DNA of 34,165 bases from Clostridiales bacterium. GTDB lineage: Bacteria > Bacillota > Clostridia > Christensenellales > Borkfalkiaceae. Within the stretch, counting starts at the first letter, position 1; every line of letters begins with the position of its first letter. A program made the translations under genes and the position numbers. Of this stretch, positions 26,907 to 34,165 are shown in pieces. Below the pieces are notes generated by a model, which was given only the letters and a program-made list of their open reading frames with translations, ran no database searches and was not told the origin of the DNA. Where the stretch lies: NCBI GenBank assembly GCA_015055545.1, contig SVHY01000022.1, positions 1 to 34,165 on the forward strand, in the 5' to 3' direction.

Positions 26907-27509
26907 TCACGCATCCTTTAAAACCTTTCTGTATTTCCACACGTACGAAATCCCCGACCAAACGGTGAGAACGGTTGCCGCCGCAAACAAACCGAAACCT
27001 ACGCCTGCAATAAACTGTCCGGCTTTGCCCGTAATATCCGCCGCAAAAATCATAACCGCAATCGCCGCGTCTTGGCAAGCCGTTTTATACTTACCCAACT
27101 TTTCTGCCGCCATGACGATACCGTTCGTCGCCGCTATTTGACGGAACGCGCTGATAATCAATTCACGAGCCAAGATAATGCAAATGGAAACCGCCGTTGC
27201 GATATATACGCCGTTGGCAAGGCTTGCGTTTTCGATTTTTCCGTACAACTGTCCAAGCGTTAAAAGCAAAATCGTCGCCGTTGCAACGAGCACTTTGTCA
27301 GCAATGGGGTCAAGGAATTTACCAAGGTTGGTAACAAGTCCTCGCGAACGGGCGATATGCCCGTCGATAAAATCCGTACATGCGGCAATCACGAAAATCG
27401 CCGCCGCAATCGCGTAATTATACGGCAAAACGCCGTCCAAAAAGAATACCGCTACAAACACAGGTATTAAACATATTCTCGTTAAGGAAATTTTATTGGG
27501 TAAATTCAT
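26907..27509 (-). CDS. pgsA: CDP-diacylglycerol--glycerol-3-phosphate 3-phosphatidyltransferase
   Basis: A 200-residue membrane enzyme that makes phosphatidylglycerol phosphate. The CDP-alcohol phosphotransferase motif is present: DFIDGHIARSRG followed by TNLGKFLDPIADK, matching DGxxARx8Gx3Dx3D. Several hydrophobic segments (about 10-40, 70-105, 145-190) span the membrane. Its ATG overlaps the rimO stop by four bases (ATGA), with GGAGG ten nt upstream inside rimO. Confidence 0.95.
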   Translation of the reverse strand: MNLPNKISLTRICLIPVFVAVFFLDGVLPYNYAIAAAIFVIAACTDFIDGHIARSRGLVTNLGKFLDPIADKVLVATATILLLTLGQLYGKIENASLANGVYIATAVSICIILARELIISAFRQIAATNGIVMAAEKLGKYKTACQDAAIAVMIFAADITGKAGQFIAGVGFGLFAAATVLTVWSGISYVWKYRKVLKDA

Positions 27510-28837
27510 TCTTCGTAGTCCTCCGTTTTTCCGTATAAATCATAACTGTCTGCGTCCGTAATCAAGACTTCGTAACGCTCGCCTTGCATAGCTTGCGTAG
27601 CGTTGAAATACACTTTTCCGTCGATATCGGGAGCGTTAAAATACGCTCTGCCAACGAAACAGTTTTTATCGTAATCAATCCCGTCGCAAACAATTTCCAA
27701 TTTCTTGCCGATATACTTTGCCAAGATATGCGCGGATATGCGCGCTTGCGTTTGATACAAAGCCTTTACGCGACGTTTTTTCGTTGCGTGATGGATTTGC
27801 GGTTGCATTTTATACGCGCCCGTGTCAGGCTCACGTGAATATGCGAAAAACCCACAATTCGTAAGCTTAGCTTGCTCTAAAAACGCTTGCATTTGCAAAA
27901 ACTCTTCTTCCGTTTCCGTCGGGAAACCGCTGATAAACGTCGAGCGTATCGCAATTTCGGGAATTTTTGCACGCAATTTTTCAAAAAGCTGTAAATATTT
28001 TTCCCGAGTCCCCCTACGGTTCATAAGCTTTAATACTCTGTTTTCCGAATGTTGCAAAGGAATATCCAAGTATTTTAAAATTTTAGGGTTGTTTGCTATC
28101 TCGTCGATTAACGCGTCCGTTATCATTTCGGGATAACAATATAAAAGCCGAATGGTTTGAATATTATCGAGCGCGGAAAGCTTTTGCAACAATTCCACGA
28201 ACTTGTTTTCCCCGTATAAATCTTCCCCGTAACGGGTTGTGTCCTGCGCAACGAGAATAAGTTCGGACGTTTCCCCAAGTTCTTCCGCTTCTTTTACCAA
28301 ATTTTCCATAGGATACGAGCGGTATTTTCCACGAATTTTCGGGATTAAGCAATAGGTACAATGGTTATAACAGCCGTCCGCTATTTTCAAATACGCGTAG
28401 TGTTCCGCCGTCGTAATCACACGCGAATAGGCGTATTCGTCCATACCTGCGCCGACAAAATTTTGCCGCGCATCACTTTTGTACGATTGTTCAAGAGCCG
28501 TGAATAATTGATCGTAATCGTTAATTCCTAAGAACACGTCCGCCTCTTGCAAGGGCGCAAACAGTTCGCCTATAAATTTTTGCGGTAGACAGCCCGTAAC
28601 CACGATTTTTTCCAGATTACCCTTTTTATAATCGGCGTATTCGAGCACCGTTTCTATCGCTTCTTCCCGCGCAGACTGTAAAAACGCGCAGGTATTCACG
28701 ATTAAAATTTGTGCCTTGGAAATATCGTCCGTTATGCGATAACCTTTATCTTGTATTCTGCCCAGCAATTTTTCCGTATCTACCCGATTTTTATCGCAAC
28801 CGAGCGATATCACGCCGAACGTCTTTTTCGATAACAT
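27506..28837 (-). CDS. rimO: Ribosomal protein uS12 (aspartate) methylthiotransferase RimO
   Basis: 443 residues. RimO adds a methylthio group to an aspartate of ribosomal protein S12. The N-terminal UPF0004 domain has cluster cysteines C14 (SLGCDKNRVD), C50 (VNTCAF) and C83 (TGCLPQ). The radical-SAM motif is CYNHCTYC (156-163), followed by LIPKIRGKYRS. A TRAM domain closes the protein. SLGCDKNRVD and the IPKIRG context favour RimO over MiaB. First gene of the rimO-pgsA-cinA-recA operon. Confidence 0.95.
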   Translation of the reverse strand: MLSKKTFGVISLGCDKNRVDTEKLLGRIQDKGYRITDDISKAQILIVNTCAFLQSAREEAIETVLEYADYKKGNLEKIVVTGCLPQKFIGELFAPLQEADVFLGINDYDQLFTALEQSYKSDARQNFVGAGMDEYAYSRVITTAEHYAYLKIADGCYNHCTYCLIPKIRGKYRSYPMENLVKEAEELGETSELILVAQDTTRYGEDLYGENKFVELLQKLSALDNIQTIRLLYCYPEMITDALIDEIANNPKILKYLDIPLQHSENRVLKLMNRRGTREKYLQLFEKLRAKIPEIAIRSTFISGFPTETEEEFLQMQAFLEQAKLTNCGFFAYSREPDTGAYKMQPQIHHATKKRRVKALYQTQARISAHILAKYIGKKLEIVCDGIDYDKNCFVGRAYFNAPDIDGKVYFNATQAMQGERYEVLITDADSYDLYGKTEDYEE

Positions 28838-28858
28838 TCCTTCCGTACCTTTGTATAC

Positions 28859-28867
28859 AGTATATCA
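28859..28867 (-). promoter_or_regulatory. Possible extended -10 promoter of rimO operon
   Basis: Minus-strand TGATATACT (TGn plus TATACT), 21 nt before the rimO ATG. No -35 with normal spacing is seen; TTGTCA is only 12 bp upstream. The rest of the 28868-28984 gap is A/T-rich; I see no strong terminator for ftsK there. Confidence 0.35.
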
Positions 28868-28984
28868 AATAAAATATGACAACCGTATGCGTGATTTAAA
28901 AATTTTTTGAAATTTTTTAGGCGATGTCACAATTAACGTTTTTCCGTCAAAAAATCAAACGGGAAGTATGACAGAGCCTTTTTT

Positions 28985-31900
28985 TTAAAGCGAGCCATAT
29001 TTGCTTTCAAACTCTTCTTTGGTAATGAGTACCTTACGGGCTTTCGCGCCTTCAAAGCTGGAAATGTAGCCCATATCTTCCATCCATTCGACGATTTTCC
29101 CCGCCTTATTGTAACCGACGGAGCATTTGCGTTGGATCATAGAAATAGACGCGCTGCCGATGGCAATCACGTAGCGCAGAGCGTCGATATAAACGGGTTC
29201 GACTTCCTCGTTACCACCGCTAAGCGAATCGTCGCTGCTGCCGCGCGAATTGTTGATAAACGCCGTCGCGCTTTCGTCGTAATACGCTTCGTTGTTCGCC
29301 TTAATAAAGTTGACCACGCGTTGGGAATCTTCGGGGGAAATAAACGCGCTTTGCACACGCACGGGGGTATTGATGCCCGACATGGTGTATAAGAAATCCC
29401 CTTTCCCGAGCAATTTCTGCGCACCCGACTGGTCGAGTATAACCCGCGAGTCTACGTCAGTTGCTACGGCGAACGCGATACGCGTAGGCAAATTACTCTT
29501 GATAACGCCCGTAATAACGTCGATAGACGGACGTTGGGTTGCTACGATTAAATGTATACCCGCGGCGCGTGCCTTTTGCGTAAGGTTTTGGATTCTGTCT
29601 TCTATATCCTTCTTTGCCGCAAGCATCAAATCGGCAAGCTCGTCGATGATGATAACGATTTTCGGTAAGCGTTCGTTTTTCTCGATATGCGCGTTATACT
29701 GATCAAGATTGACCACGTACGTACCCGCGCGGCTCATTTGTTCAAACAGACTATAACGGCGGTTCATTTCGCCGATTGCCCAATTCAAGCTTTGCACCGC
29801 TTTATTTACGTCCGTAATAATTTCGTTGATCATCAGATGGGGCAAGTTGTTATAAAGCACGAATTCCGTCTTTTTCGGGTCAATCAAAATCAAACGCAAT
29901 TCTTCGGGAGAGTACTTATAAATCATGCTCACGATAAGCGAGCCCAAGAATACGCTCTTACCCGAGCCGGACGAACCCGCCACGAGCAAGTGTATCATCT
30001 TGGAAATATCTCCATACACCTTACGGTTGCCGACGTCCTTACCCATTGCAAACATGAGCGACGACGATTTCGCGTTGACGAACGAATCACCCGTCAACAT
30101 ACAGCCAAGCTGCACGAACTGCCGTTCTTTATTCGGTACTTCTATGCTCACAACCCCGTCTTCGTAATTAGGATAAATATTTACGCCGCTCGAATACAAG
30201 CTGAGCGCAATTTCTTGATCGAGCGCAACCACTTTTTTAGGCGATACGTTGCGGGGGATCGTCACGTTATAACGCGTAACCGTAGGTCCGAACGTAACCG
30301 ACGCGATTGACGCACCCGTTACCTTAAAATCGTCAAGAATAGCGATAATATTCGCTTTCGTTTGTTCTACGTCCGCTAAATTAGAAGTCGGTTCGATATC
30401 CCGACAATCAAAATCGTCAAGCGGCACGCGAACGTACGGCCGAATCACGCGCGGTTTCGGAGGCGGAGGCGGCGCGGGTTTTTCTTGCGGTTTCACCACT
30501 TCCTCTACAATCCGCGGCGTTTCTTCCACCCGTTCCATACGCTCCACGCGTTCCATGCGATCGTCCAAATCCAAACCACGGCTTGCGGTAAAATCCGTGC
30601 CTCGCGGTTCTTCAAACGTAGAACGTAAATCTTCTACGGGTTCTTCTTCGTCAAAAATATTAATACCGTCGCGCGAGGACAGCGGTTCTTCTTCATATCT
30701 ACGCGCAGAAAAATCCAGTTCTTCACGCACAGGCGGCGTTTCTTCCACTCGACGGGAAGAAAAATCTTCTTCAAAGCCCCTTCTGTCGCCAAACGTTTCT
30801 TCTGCAAATTCTCTGTTTTGTTCGTCGTCGCCAAACACGTTCGGATTGGACGGCGAGAATAAATCCATATAATCGTGCCGACGGTATTCCGTTTGTGTTT
30901 CTTCCGTCGGTTGCGGCGTAAAAGCGTCAACCGTCGGCGTTTCCGCTACGGGCGCAATCGGCGTTTCTTCCCGAAACGCGGGTATGGAAACGGACGGCTG
31001 TCTTACGATCGGTTCTTCTTGCGGTTTGTACGTACCGTACGTTCTATCCGCATAATCGGTGAATACTTTCGCAGGCCGAACGTCCGCATTGACGGAATCT
31101 TGATACGCCTCCGAATAGGATTTCGTATACGCGCTGGTCGTTGTTTGCGTCGTAGGATCGGTAGGCGTACGCTTATTCGCTTGCGAATTCGGATCGAATA
31201 TCAAATTCCGACGGTAATTTTCCGCAGGCGTGCTGCCGAATAAAAACGCACGGCTATTTTCGTATTCTTCCTTGGTCGGTTGCGGCTGTTGACGCATATC
31301 GGACGGCTTGCCGAACGGCGATATACCACCCGTGGGTCTACCCGTTTCGTATGCAGGACGCACGTCGTCGTCGGATAAGCGCACACCTGGCGTTTGTCCA
31401 AAAACCAAATCGTTATAAGCGTTTGTGTACGCCGCTTGCGACGCTGTTTCCTTCGTTTGCGTTTGCGGAACGGGCTTGTCCACTTTTGCTTCCGTTTCGG
31501 ATTTAGCAATCCATTCTTCCTCGTTTTGCACGTCGTCGGAAGTTTCTTTTGCCTTTGCAGGACGTTTAAAACGCTTGTACGCAAAATACGCGAACGCCAC
31601 GGCAAGCAATGAAAAGATAACGATTGCCCCGACTTTACTTGTTACGGCAGACAAAACGTAAACGAACAATCCGCCAAACCAGCCCGTAACCGTACATTTA
31701 GGGAAGTTCTCGCCCGCATAAAAACAGCTACTCAAATATCCGTCCTTAGCCCAAGAATACGTGAACGCAGTATGTAAAACCAGCGCAACAAAGATAAGCG
31801 CTGCAAGCACGTACCCGAATACTCTTCTGTTTTTTATCAATTTTTTACCGAATAACGAAGTTGCGGAAATATAAAAAACGGCAAAAATAACGGGATACGC

Positions 31901-32098
31901 CGCATATCCGAAAAGTCCCGTAAAAAACGCGTGAATGGCTACGCCGACGTCGCCGAATATCAGCGAACGCGTACATAATATGAAAAAAGCCAACGCCGAA
32001 AACAAAGCGCATACGGCGCTGAAACTTTCTTTCGTGACAATGTCCGATTCTTTTTTATTCTTCTTTACGTTGTCGTTTGTATGCTCTTTCTTTTTCAA
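28985..32098 (-). CDS. ftsK: DNA translocase FtsK/SpoIIIE
   Basis: About 1037 residues. It pumps chromosomal DNA through the division or sporulation septum. The N-terminus has four or five transmembrane segments (about 25-190). A long Pro/Glu/Arg-rich linker follows (about 200-590), then the ATPase motor with Walker A AGSSGSGKS (about 707-715) and Walker B IVIIIDELADLML. A C-terminal gamma winged helix begins near 967 (YVIAIGSASISMIQRKCSVGYNKA in part). I choose TTG 32098 as start: GGGAGGGGAG lies eight nt upstream, whereas an upstream in-frame TTG at 32152 falls inside the -10 of the promoter. Within the linker a short ERMERVERMERVEE repeat is visible. Confidence 0.93.
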   Translation of the reverse strand: MKKKEHTNDNVKKNKKESDIVTKESFSAVCALFSALAFFILCTRSLIFGDVGVAIHAFFTGLFGYAAYPVIFAVFYISATSLFGKKLIKNRRVFGYVLAALIFVALVLHTAFTYSWAKDGYLSSCFYAGENFPKCTVTGWFGGLFVYVLSAVTSKVGAIVIFSLLAVAFAYFAYKRFKRPAKAKETSDDVQNEEEWIAKSETEAKVDKPVPQTQTKETASQAAYTNAYNDLVFGQTPGVRLSDDDVRPAYETGRPTGGISPFGKPSDMRQQPQPTKEEYENSRAFLFGSTPAENYRRNLIFDPNSQANKRTPTDPTTQTTTSAYTKSYSEAYQDSVNADVRPAKVFTDYADRTYGTYKPQEEPIVRQPSVSIPAFREETPIAPVAETPTVDAFTPQPTEETQTEYRRHDYMDLFSPSNPNVFGDDEQNREFAEETFGDRRGFEEDFSSRRVEETPPVREELDFSARRYEEEPLSSRDGINIFDEEEPVEDLRSTFEEPRGTDFTASRGLDLDDRMERVERMERVEETPRIVEEVVKPQEKPAPPPPPKPRVIRPYVRVPLDDFDCRDIEPTSNLADVEQTKANIIAILDDFKVTGASIASVTFGPTVTRYNVTIPRNVSPKKVVALDQEIALSLYSSGVNIYPNYEDGVVSIEVPNKERQFVQLGCMLTGDSFVNAKSSSLMFAMGKDVGNRKVYGDISKMIHLLVAGSSGSGKSVFLGSLIVSMIYKYSPEELRLILIDPKKTEFVLYNNLPHLMINEIITDVNKAVQSLNWAIGEMNRRYSLFEQMSRAGTYVVNLDQYNAHIEKNERLPKIVIIIDELADLMLAAKKDIEDRIQNLTQKARAAGIHLIVATQRPSIDVITGVIKSNLPTRIAFAVATDVDSRVILDQSGAQKLLGKGDFLYTMSGINTPVRVQSAFISPEDSQRVVNFIKANNEAYYDESATAFINNSRGSSDDSLSGGNEEVEPVYIDALRYVIAIGSASISMIQRKCSVGYNKAGKIVEWMEDMGYISSFEGAKARKVLITKEEFESKYGSL

Positions 32099-32151
32099 AA
32101 GACTCCCCTCCCGTGCGCATATAAAAGCAAAAGTTATACCTATTCTAAACA

Positions 32152-32180
32152 ATTATACCATTTTTTTTTGAAATTATCAA
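32152..32180 (-). promoter_or_regulatory. ftsK promoter
   Basis: Minus-strand TTGATA (32175-32180), 17 bp ending in TGG, TATAAT (32152-32157). Predicted leader about 47 nt. Confidence 0.75.
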
Positions 32181-32205
32181 TAGTTTAAAGCCAAAAAAAT
32201 AAAGG

Positions 32206-32238
32206 AAAAGACGAGAATTTTTTTCTTTCTCGCCTTTT
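32206..32238 (-). terminator. Terminator after murC
   Basis: A 12-bp stem with one wobble pair (32206-32217 and 32227-32238), followed on the minus strand by a T-rich tail (TCCTTTATTTTTTT). It separates murC from the ftsK promoter. Confidence 0.75.
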
Positions 32239-32245
32239 TTATATT

Positions 32246-33589
32246 TCATGAGAGTTCCTTTAAGATATATTGCGCCGCATAATAGATATCGCCCGCGCCT
32301 AAAAACAAAACCATATCCCCCTCGCGCACCGTCTTTTTTAACCACGTGCGCATGACGTATACGTTTTCCATATATAAACTGCCTATCCGCTCGGAGAGTG
32401 TTTTCGCGCTCCCTTCTTCATCGAATTTTTCCCGCGCGGGATAGGTTTTGTAGACTGCTACGTTTTCAATCGGTTGCAACACGTTTATAAAATCCGCCAT
32501 GAGTAATTTGGTTCGAGAATACGTATGCGGTTGAAACACTACGTATAATTTCCCCTTACAGATGCCTTTCGCCGTTGCAACCGTAGCGGCAATTTCCCGC
32601 GGGTGATGCGCGTAATCGCAAACGAAACTCGCGCCGTGATACCCACCTATACGTTCAAACCTGCGTTTTACCGCCGTAAACGTTTCCACACCGCGCTTGA
32701 TTTCCTTTTCGTGAAAGCCGTAAGAGCGCAACGCTGCAAACGCCGCTAAAGCGTTGTATACGTTGCAACGCCCTATCGCGTTTAATCGCACGCGACATAA
32801 CGCCTTTCCGTATTCTTCTACCGTAAAGGAATATTTCTCGTTAACGGCGCGAAGTTCCACCGCTCGATAATCGCATAGCGTGTTTTGTATACCGAAAGAC
32901 GAAAAATCACCCAAAGCCACGCAATTTTCATCGTCCGCGCAAACGAACGCCGTTTTGGCAGATTGACAAAAACGACGAAAACAATCTACTAAATCCCGTT
33001 CGTCTTCATAACATTCCATATGGTCGCGGTCGATATTTAATACGATCGCCGTTTCCGCTTTCACTTTTAAAATATTGCGTTTGTACTCGCACGCTTCCGT
33101 GACGAAATATTCTCTACCCGTCGTGTAAAAATTCCCAAAAACTCCGTCTTCGCCGCCTATATGCGCCGTAAACGGCACGCCTACCGATTTCAAGATATGC
33201 GCGCACATAGACGTACAGGTGGTTTTACCGTGACTTCCAGCCACCGCCAACGTATGCGGAAACGCGGCGCAGACGATTTGCAATAATTCCGCGCGGGCGT
33301 ATATGCGTTTTTGGAGGCGTTTCGCCGTCAACAATTCGGCGTTATCCGCTGCAATCGCGTCCGTATACACTACTCCGTCCGCTTCGATAAGCTCTTTTCT
33401 CTCTCCGTCTACGCCGATATACGCTTTAACGCCGTAAAACGCTAAATTTTCCGTTTCTTCGCCGCGCGCACCGTCGCTGCCCGCAACGGAATATCCGCTC
33501 GTTTTCAGTAGCTTTGCAAGCGCGCTCATGCTAATCCCACCGATACCGATAAAGTAAAATTTTTTGCCTTTCAAACCTTTTAAAAACAT
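32246..33589 (-). CDS. murC: UDP-N-acetylmuramate--L-alanine ligase
   Basis: 447 residues. It adds L-alanine to UDP-MurNAc in the cytosol, the first peptide step of peptidoglycan synthesis. Seen: N-terminal FYFIGIGGISMSALA (UDP-binding), the ATP loop AGSHGKTT (117-124), EACEYKRNIL, LNIDRDHMECY, the domain-3 entry RFERIGGYHGASFVCDYAHHPREI and FQPHTYSRT. The DYAHHP and HTYSRT motifs are diagnostic for MurC/Mpl. No Mpl-like extra features are obvious, and length fits MurC. ATG 33589 lacks a Shine-Dalgarno sequence; the leader is pure A/T with TATATATAAT directly before it. Confidence 0.93.
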   Translation of the reverse strand: MFLKGLKGKKFYFIGIGGISMSALAKLLKTSGYSVAGSDGARGEETENLAFYGVKAYIGVDGERKELIEADGVVYTDAIAADNAELLTAKRLQKRIYARAELLQIVCAAFPHTLAVAGSHGKTTCTSMCAHILKSVGVPFTAHIGGEDGVFGNFYTTGREYFVTEACEYKRNILKVKAETAIVLNIDRDHMECYEDERDLVDCFRRFCQSAKTAFVCADDENCVALGDFSSFGIQNTLCDYRAVELRAVNEKYSFTVEEYGKALCRVRLNAIGRCNVYNALAAFAALRSYGFHEKEIKRGVETFTAVKRRFERIGGYHGASFVCDYAHHPREIAATVATAKGICKGKLYVVFQPHTYSRTKLLMADFINVLQPIENVAVYKTYPAREKFDEEGSAKTLSERIGSLYMENVYVMRTWLKKTVREGDMVLFLGAGDIYYAAQYILKELS

Positions 33590-33625
33590 CAATTATATAT
33601 ACGTTTTTTAGATCGAAATTATGAT

Positions 33626-33661
33626 AAAAAAAGAAACAAAACGCTCGCGGCGTCTTGCTTC
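33626..33661 (-). terminator. Terminator after murQ
   Basis: A 12-bp stem with two wobble pairs (33633-33644 and 33650-33661), loop of five, followed on the minus strand by seven T residues (33626-33632). It lies about 20 nt after the murQ stop. Confidence 0.85.
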
Positions 33662-33682
33662 CTTTTAAGATATTTCGTTTTT

Positions 33683-34165
33683 TTATTTTTCAACGGCTTG
33701 TTTGATATTCCAATCGTTTTCTTCTAATAGTTTTTCCGCTTTTGCTTCGTCCACGTTTAAAATATCGCGCACAATACCAATCATGCGGTTTTTCAGCTTA
33801 ATATTCGACGGCTTTAAGTTAATCATCAAATTTTCATACACGTAACCGCTCTTTACCATCGCACACGTGGACAGCATATTGAGCACGAATTTTTGCGAAT
33901 TACCGCCTTTCATACGCGACGAACCTGTGATTACTTCCGCGCCTGTGTCGGGACAAATCGCGATATCCGCTTGTTTTGCAAGCGCGCTGTCCGCGTTCGA
34001 CGTAAGTCCAACCGTCGTTGCGCCCTTGCTCTTTGCGTAATCAAGCGCCGCAAGCACGTACTGCGCACCGCCCGCAACGGAAATACCTACCACCACGTCG
34101 TTCTCCGTCACGTTATACGCCGCAAGATCGGCAACGCCCTTCTCCCCGATATCTTCCGCGTTTTC
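33683..34165 (-). CDS. murQ: N-acetylmuramic acid 6-phosphate etherase MurQ, C-terminal 160 residues (runs off the right edge)
   Basis: MurQ cleaves the lactyl ether of MurNAc-6-phosphate to GlcNAc-6-phosphate and D-lactate in cell-wall recycling. The open frame enters from the right edge (ENAEDIGEKGVADL...). It shows the SIS-domain core VVVGISVAGG, AEVITGSSRMKGGNSQK and FVLNMLSTCAMVKSGYVYENLM, then a UBA-like C-terminal helix bundle (ILNVDEAKAEKLLEEN). EVITGSSRMK and NLM are strongly MurQ-like. The usual ASGRTPY segment reads VAGGAQY, a departure in the phosphosugar-binding loop. The catalytic glutamates lie outside the window. Together with murC, and nahK elsewhere, it points to amino-sugar handling. 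Confidence 0.85.
   Translation of the reverse strand, partial: ENAEDIGEKGVADLAAYNVTENDVVVGISVAGGAQYVLAALDYAKSKGATTVGLTSNADSALAKQADIAICPDTGAEVITGSSRMKGGNSQKFVLNMLSTCAMVKSGYVYENLMINLKPSNIKLKNRMIGIVRDILNVDEAKAEKLLEENDWNIKQAVEK

Noticed and set aside
28853-28866. Palindrome-like GTATACAGTATATC before rimO as a LexA/phage-type operator
   Set aside because: It overlaps the probable -10 and is largely made of TATA repeats; it does not match the Firmicutes LexA motif.
28920-28984. Terminator after ftsK
   Set aside because: Only a 4-bp CCGT/ACGG stem and distant TGTCA/TGACA complements are visible; not convincing.
32099-32152. Upstream TTG start for ftsK
   Set aside because: The codon lies within the TATAAT -10 element, so it would not be in the mRNA; TTG 32098 has a strong ribosome-binding site.

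Overview
The window is a 34 kb chromosomal segment of an anaerobic, spore-lineage Bacillota (Clostridia-like) bacterium. Anaerobiosis is suggested by a class III ribonucleotide reductase (nrdD, start of nrdG) and by a second glycyl-radical enzyme with its activase. The spore lineage is suggested by spoIIID. Promoters are of the housekeeping TTGACA-N17-TATAAT type, several with an extended -10 reading TGGTATAAT. Genus cannot be read from the sequence. I see no tRNA, rRNA, CRISPR array, prophage or insertion sequence.

Layout (almost everything is on the minus strand). 1-2224: nrdG (first codons only) and nrdD, headed by four NrdR-type boxes. 2563-5932: operon tyrA, DUF1934 protein, metallo-hydrolase, rho; this Rho has unusual active-site substitutions. 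6062-13524: spoIIID, a type II topoisomerase pair (better read as topoisomerase IV, parE-parC, than gyrase) and a HelD-like RNA polymerase-recycling motor. 13658-19475: an accessory catabolic-looking cassette, with an AraC regulator divergent from an operon of glycyl-radical activase, glycyl-radical enzyme and GtaA/DUF4965-type protein; the two -35 elements abut in the shared promoter. 19554-22509: divergent argS and ychF. 22567-24690: divergent nahK-like N-acetylhexosamine 1-kinase and a second AraC regulator. 24741-28837: rimO-pgsA-cinA-recA operon. 28985-32098: ftsK/spoIIIE translocase. 32246-34165: murC and the C-terminal part of murQ.

Most of the window is housekeeping: dNTP synthesis, termination, chromosome topology and segregation, recombination, phospholipid and cell-wall synthesis. 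The best candidate for an undescribed system is the 13.6-19.5 kb cassette. It combines radical chemistry by an enzyme that does not match the glycyl-radical subfamilies I know with a cytosolic GtaA-family protein, under a dedicated sensor-regulator. Its substrate cannot be told from the sequence. The second notable item is the Rho homologue, whose Walker motifs are kept while four catalytic positions known from E. coli Rho are changed. All family calls come from reading motifs and recalled family sequences; no database search was run.
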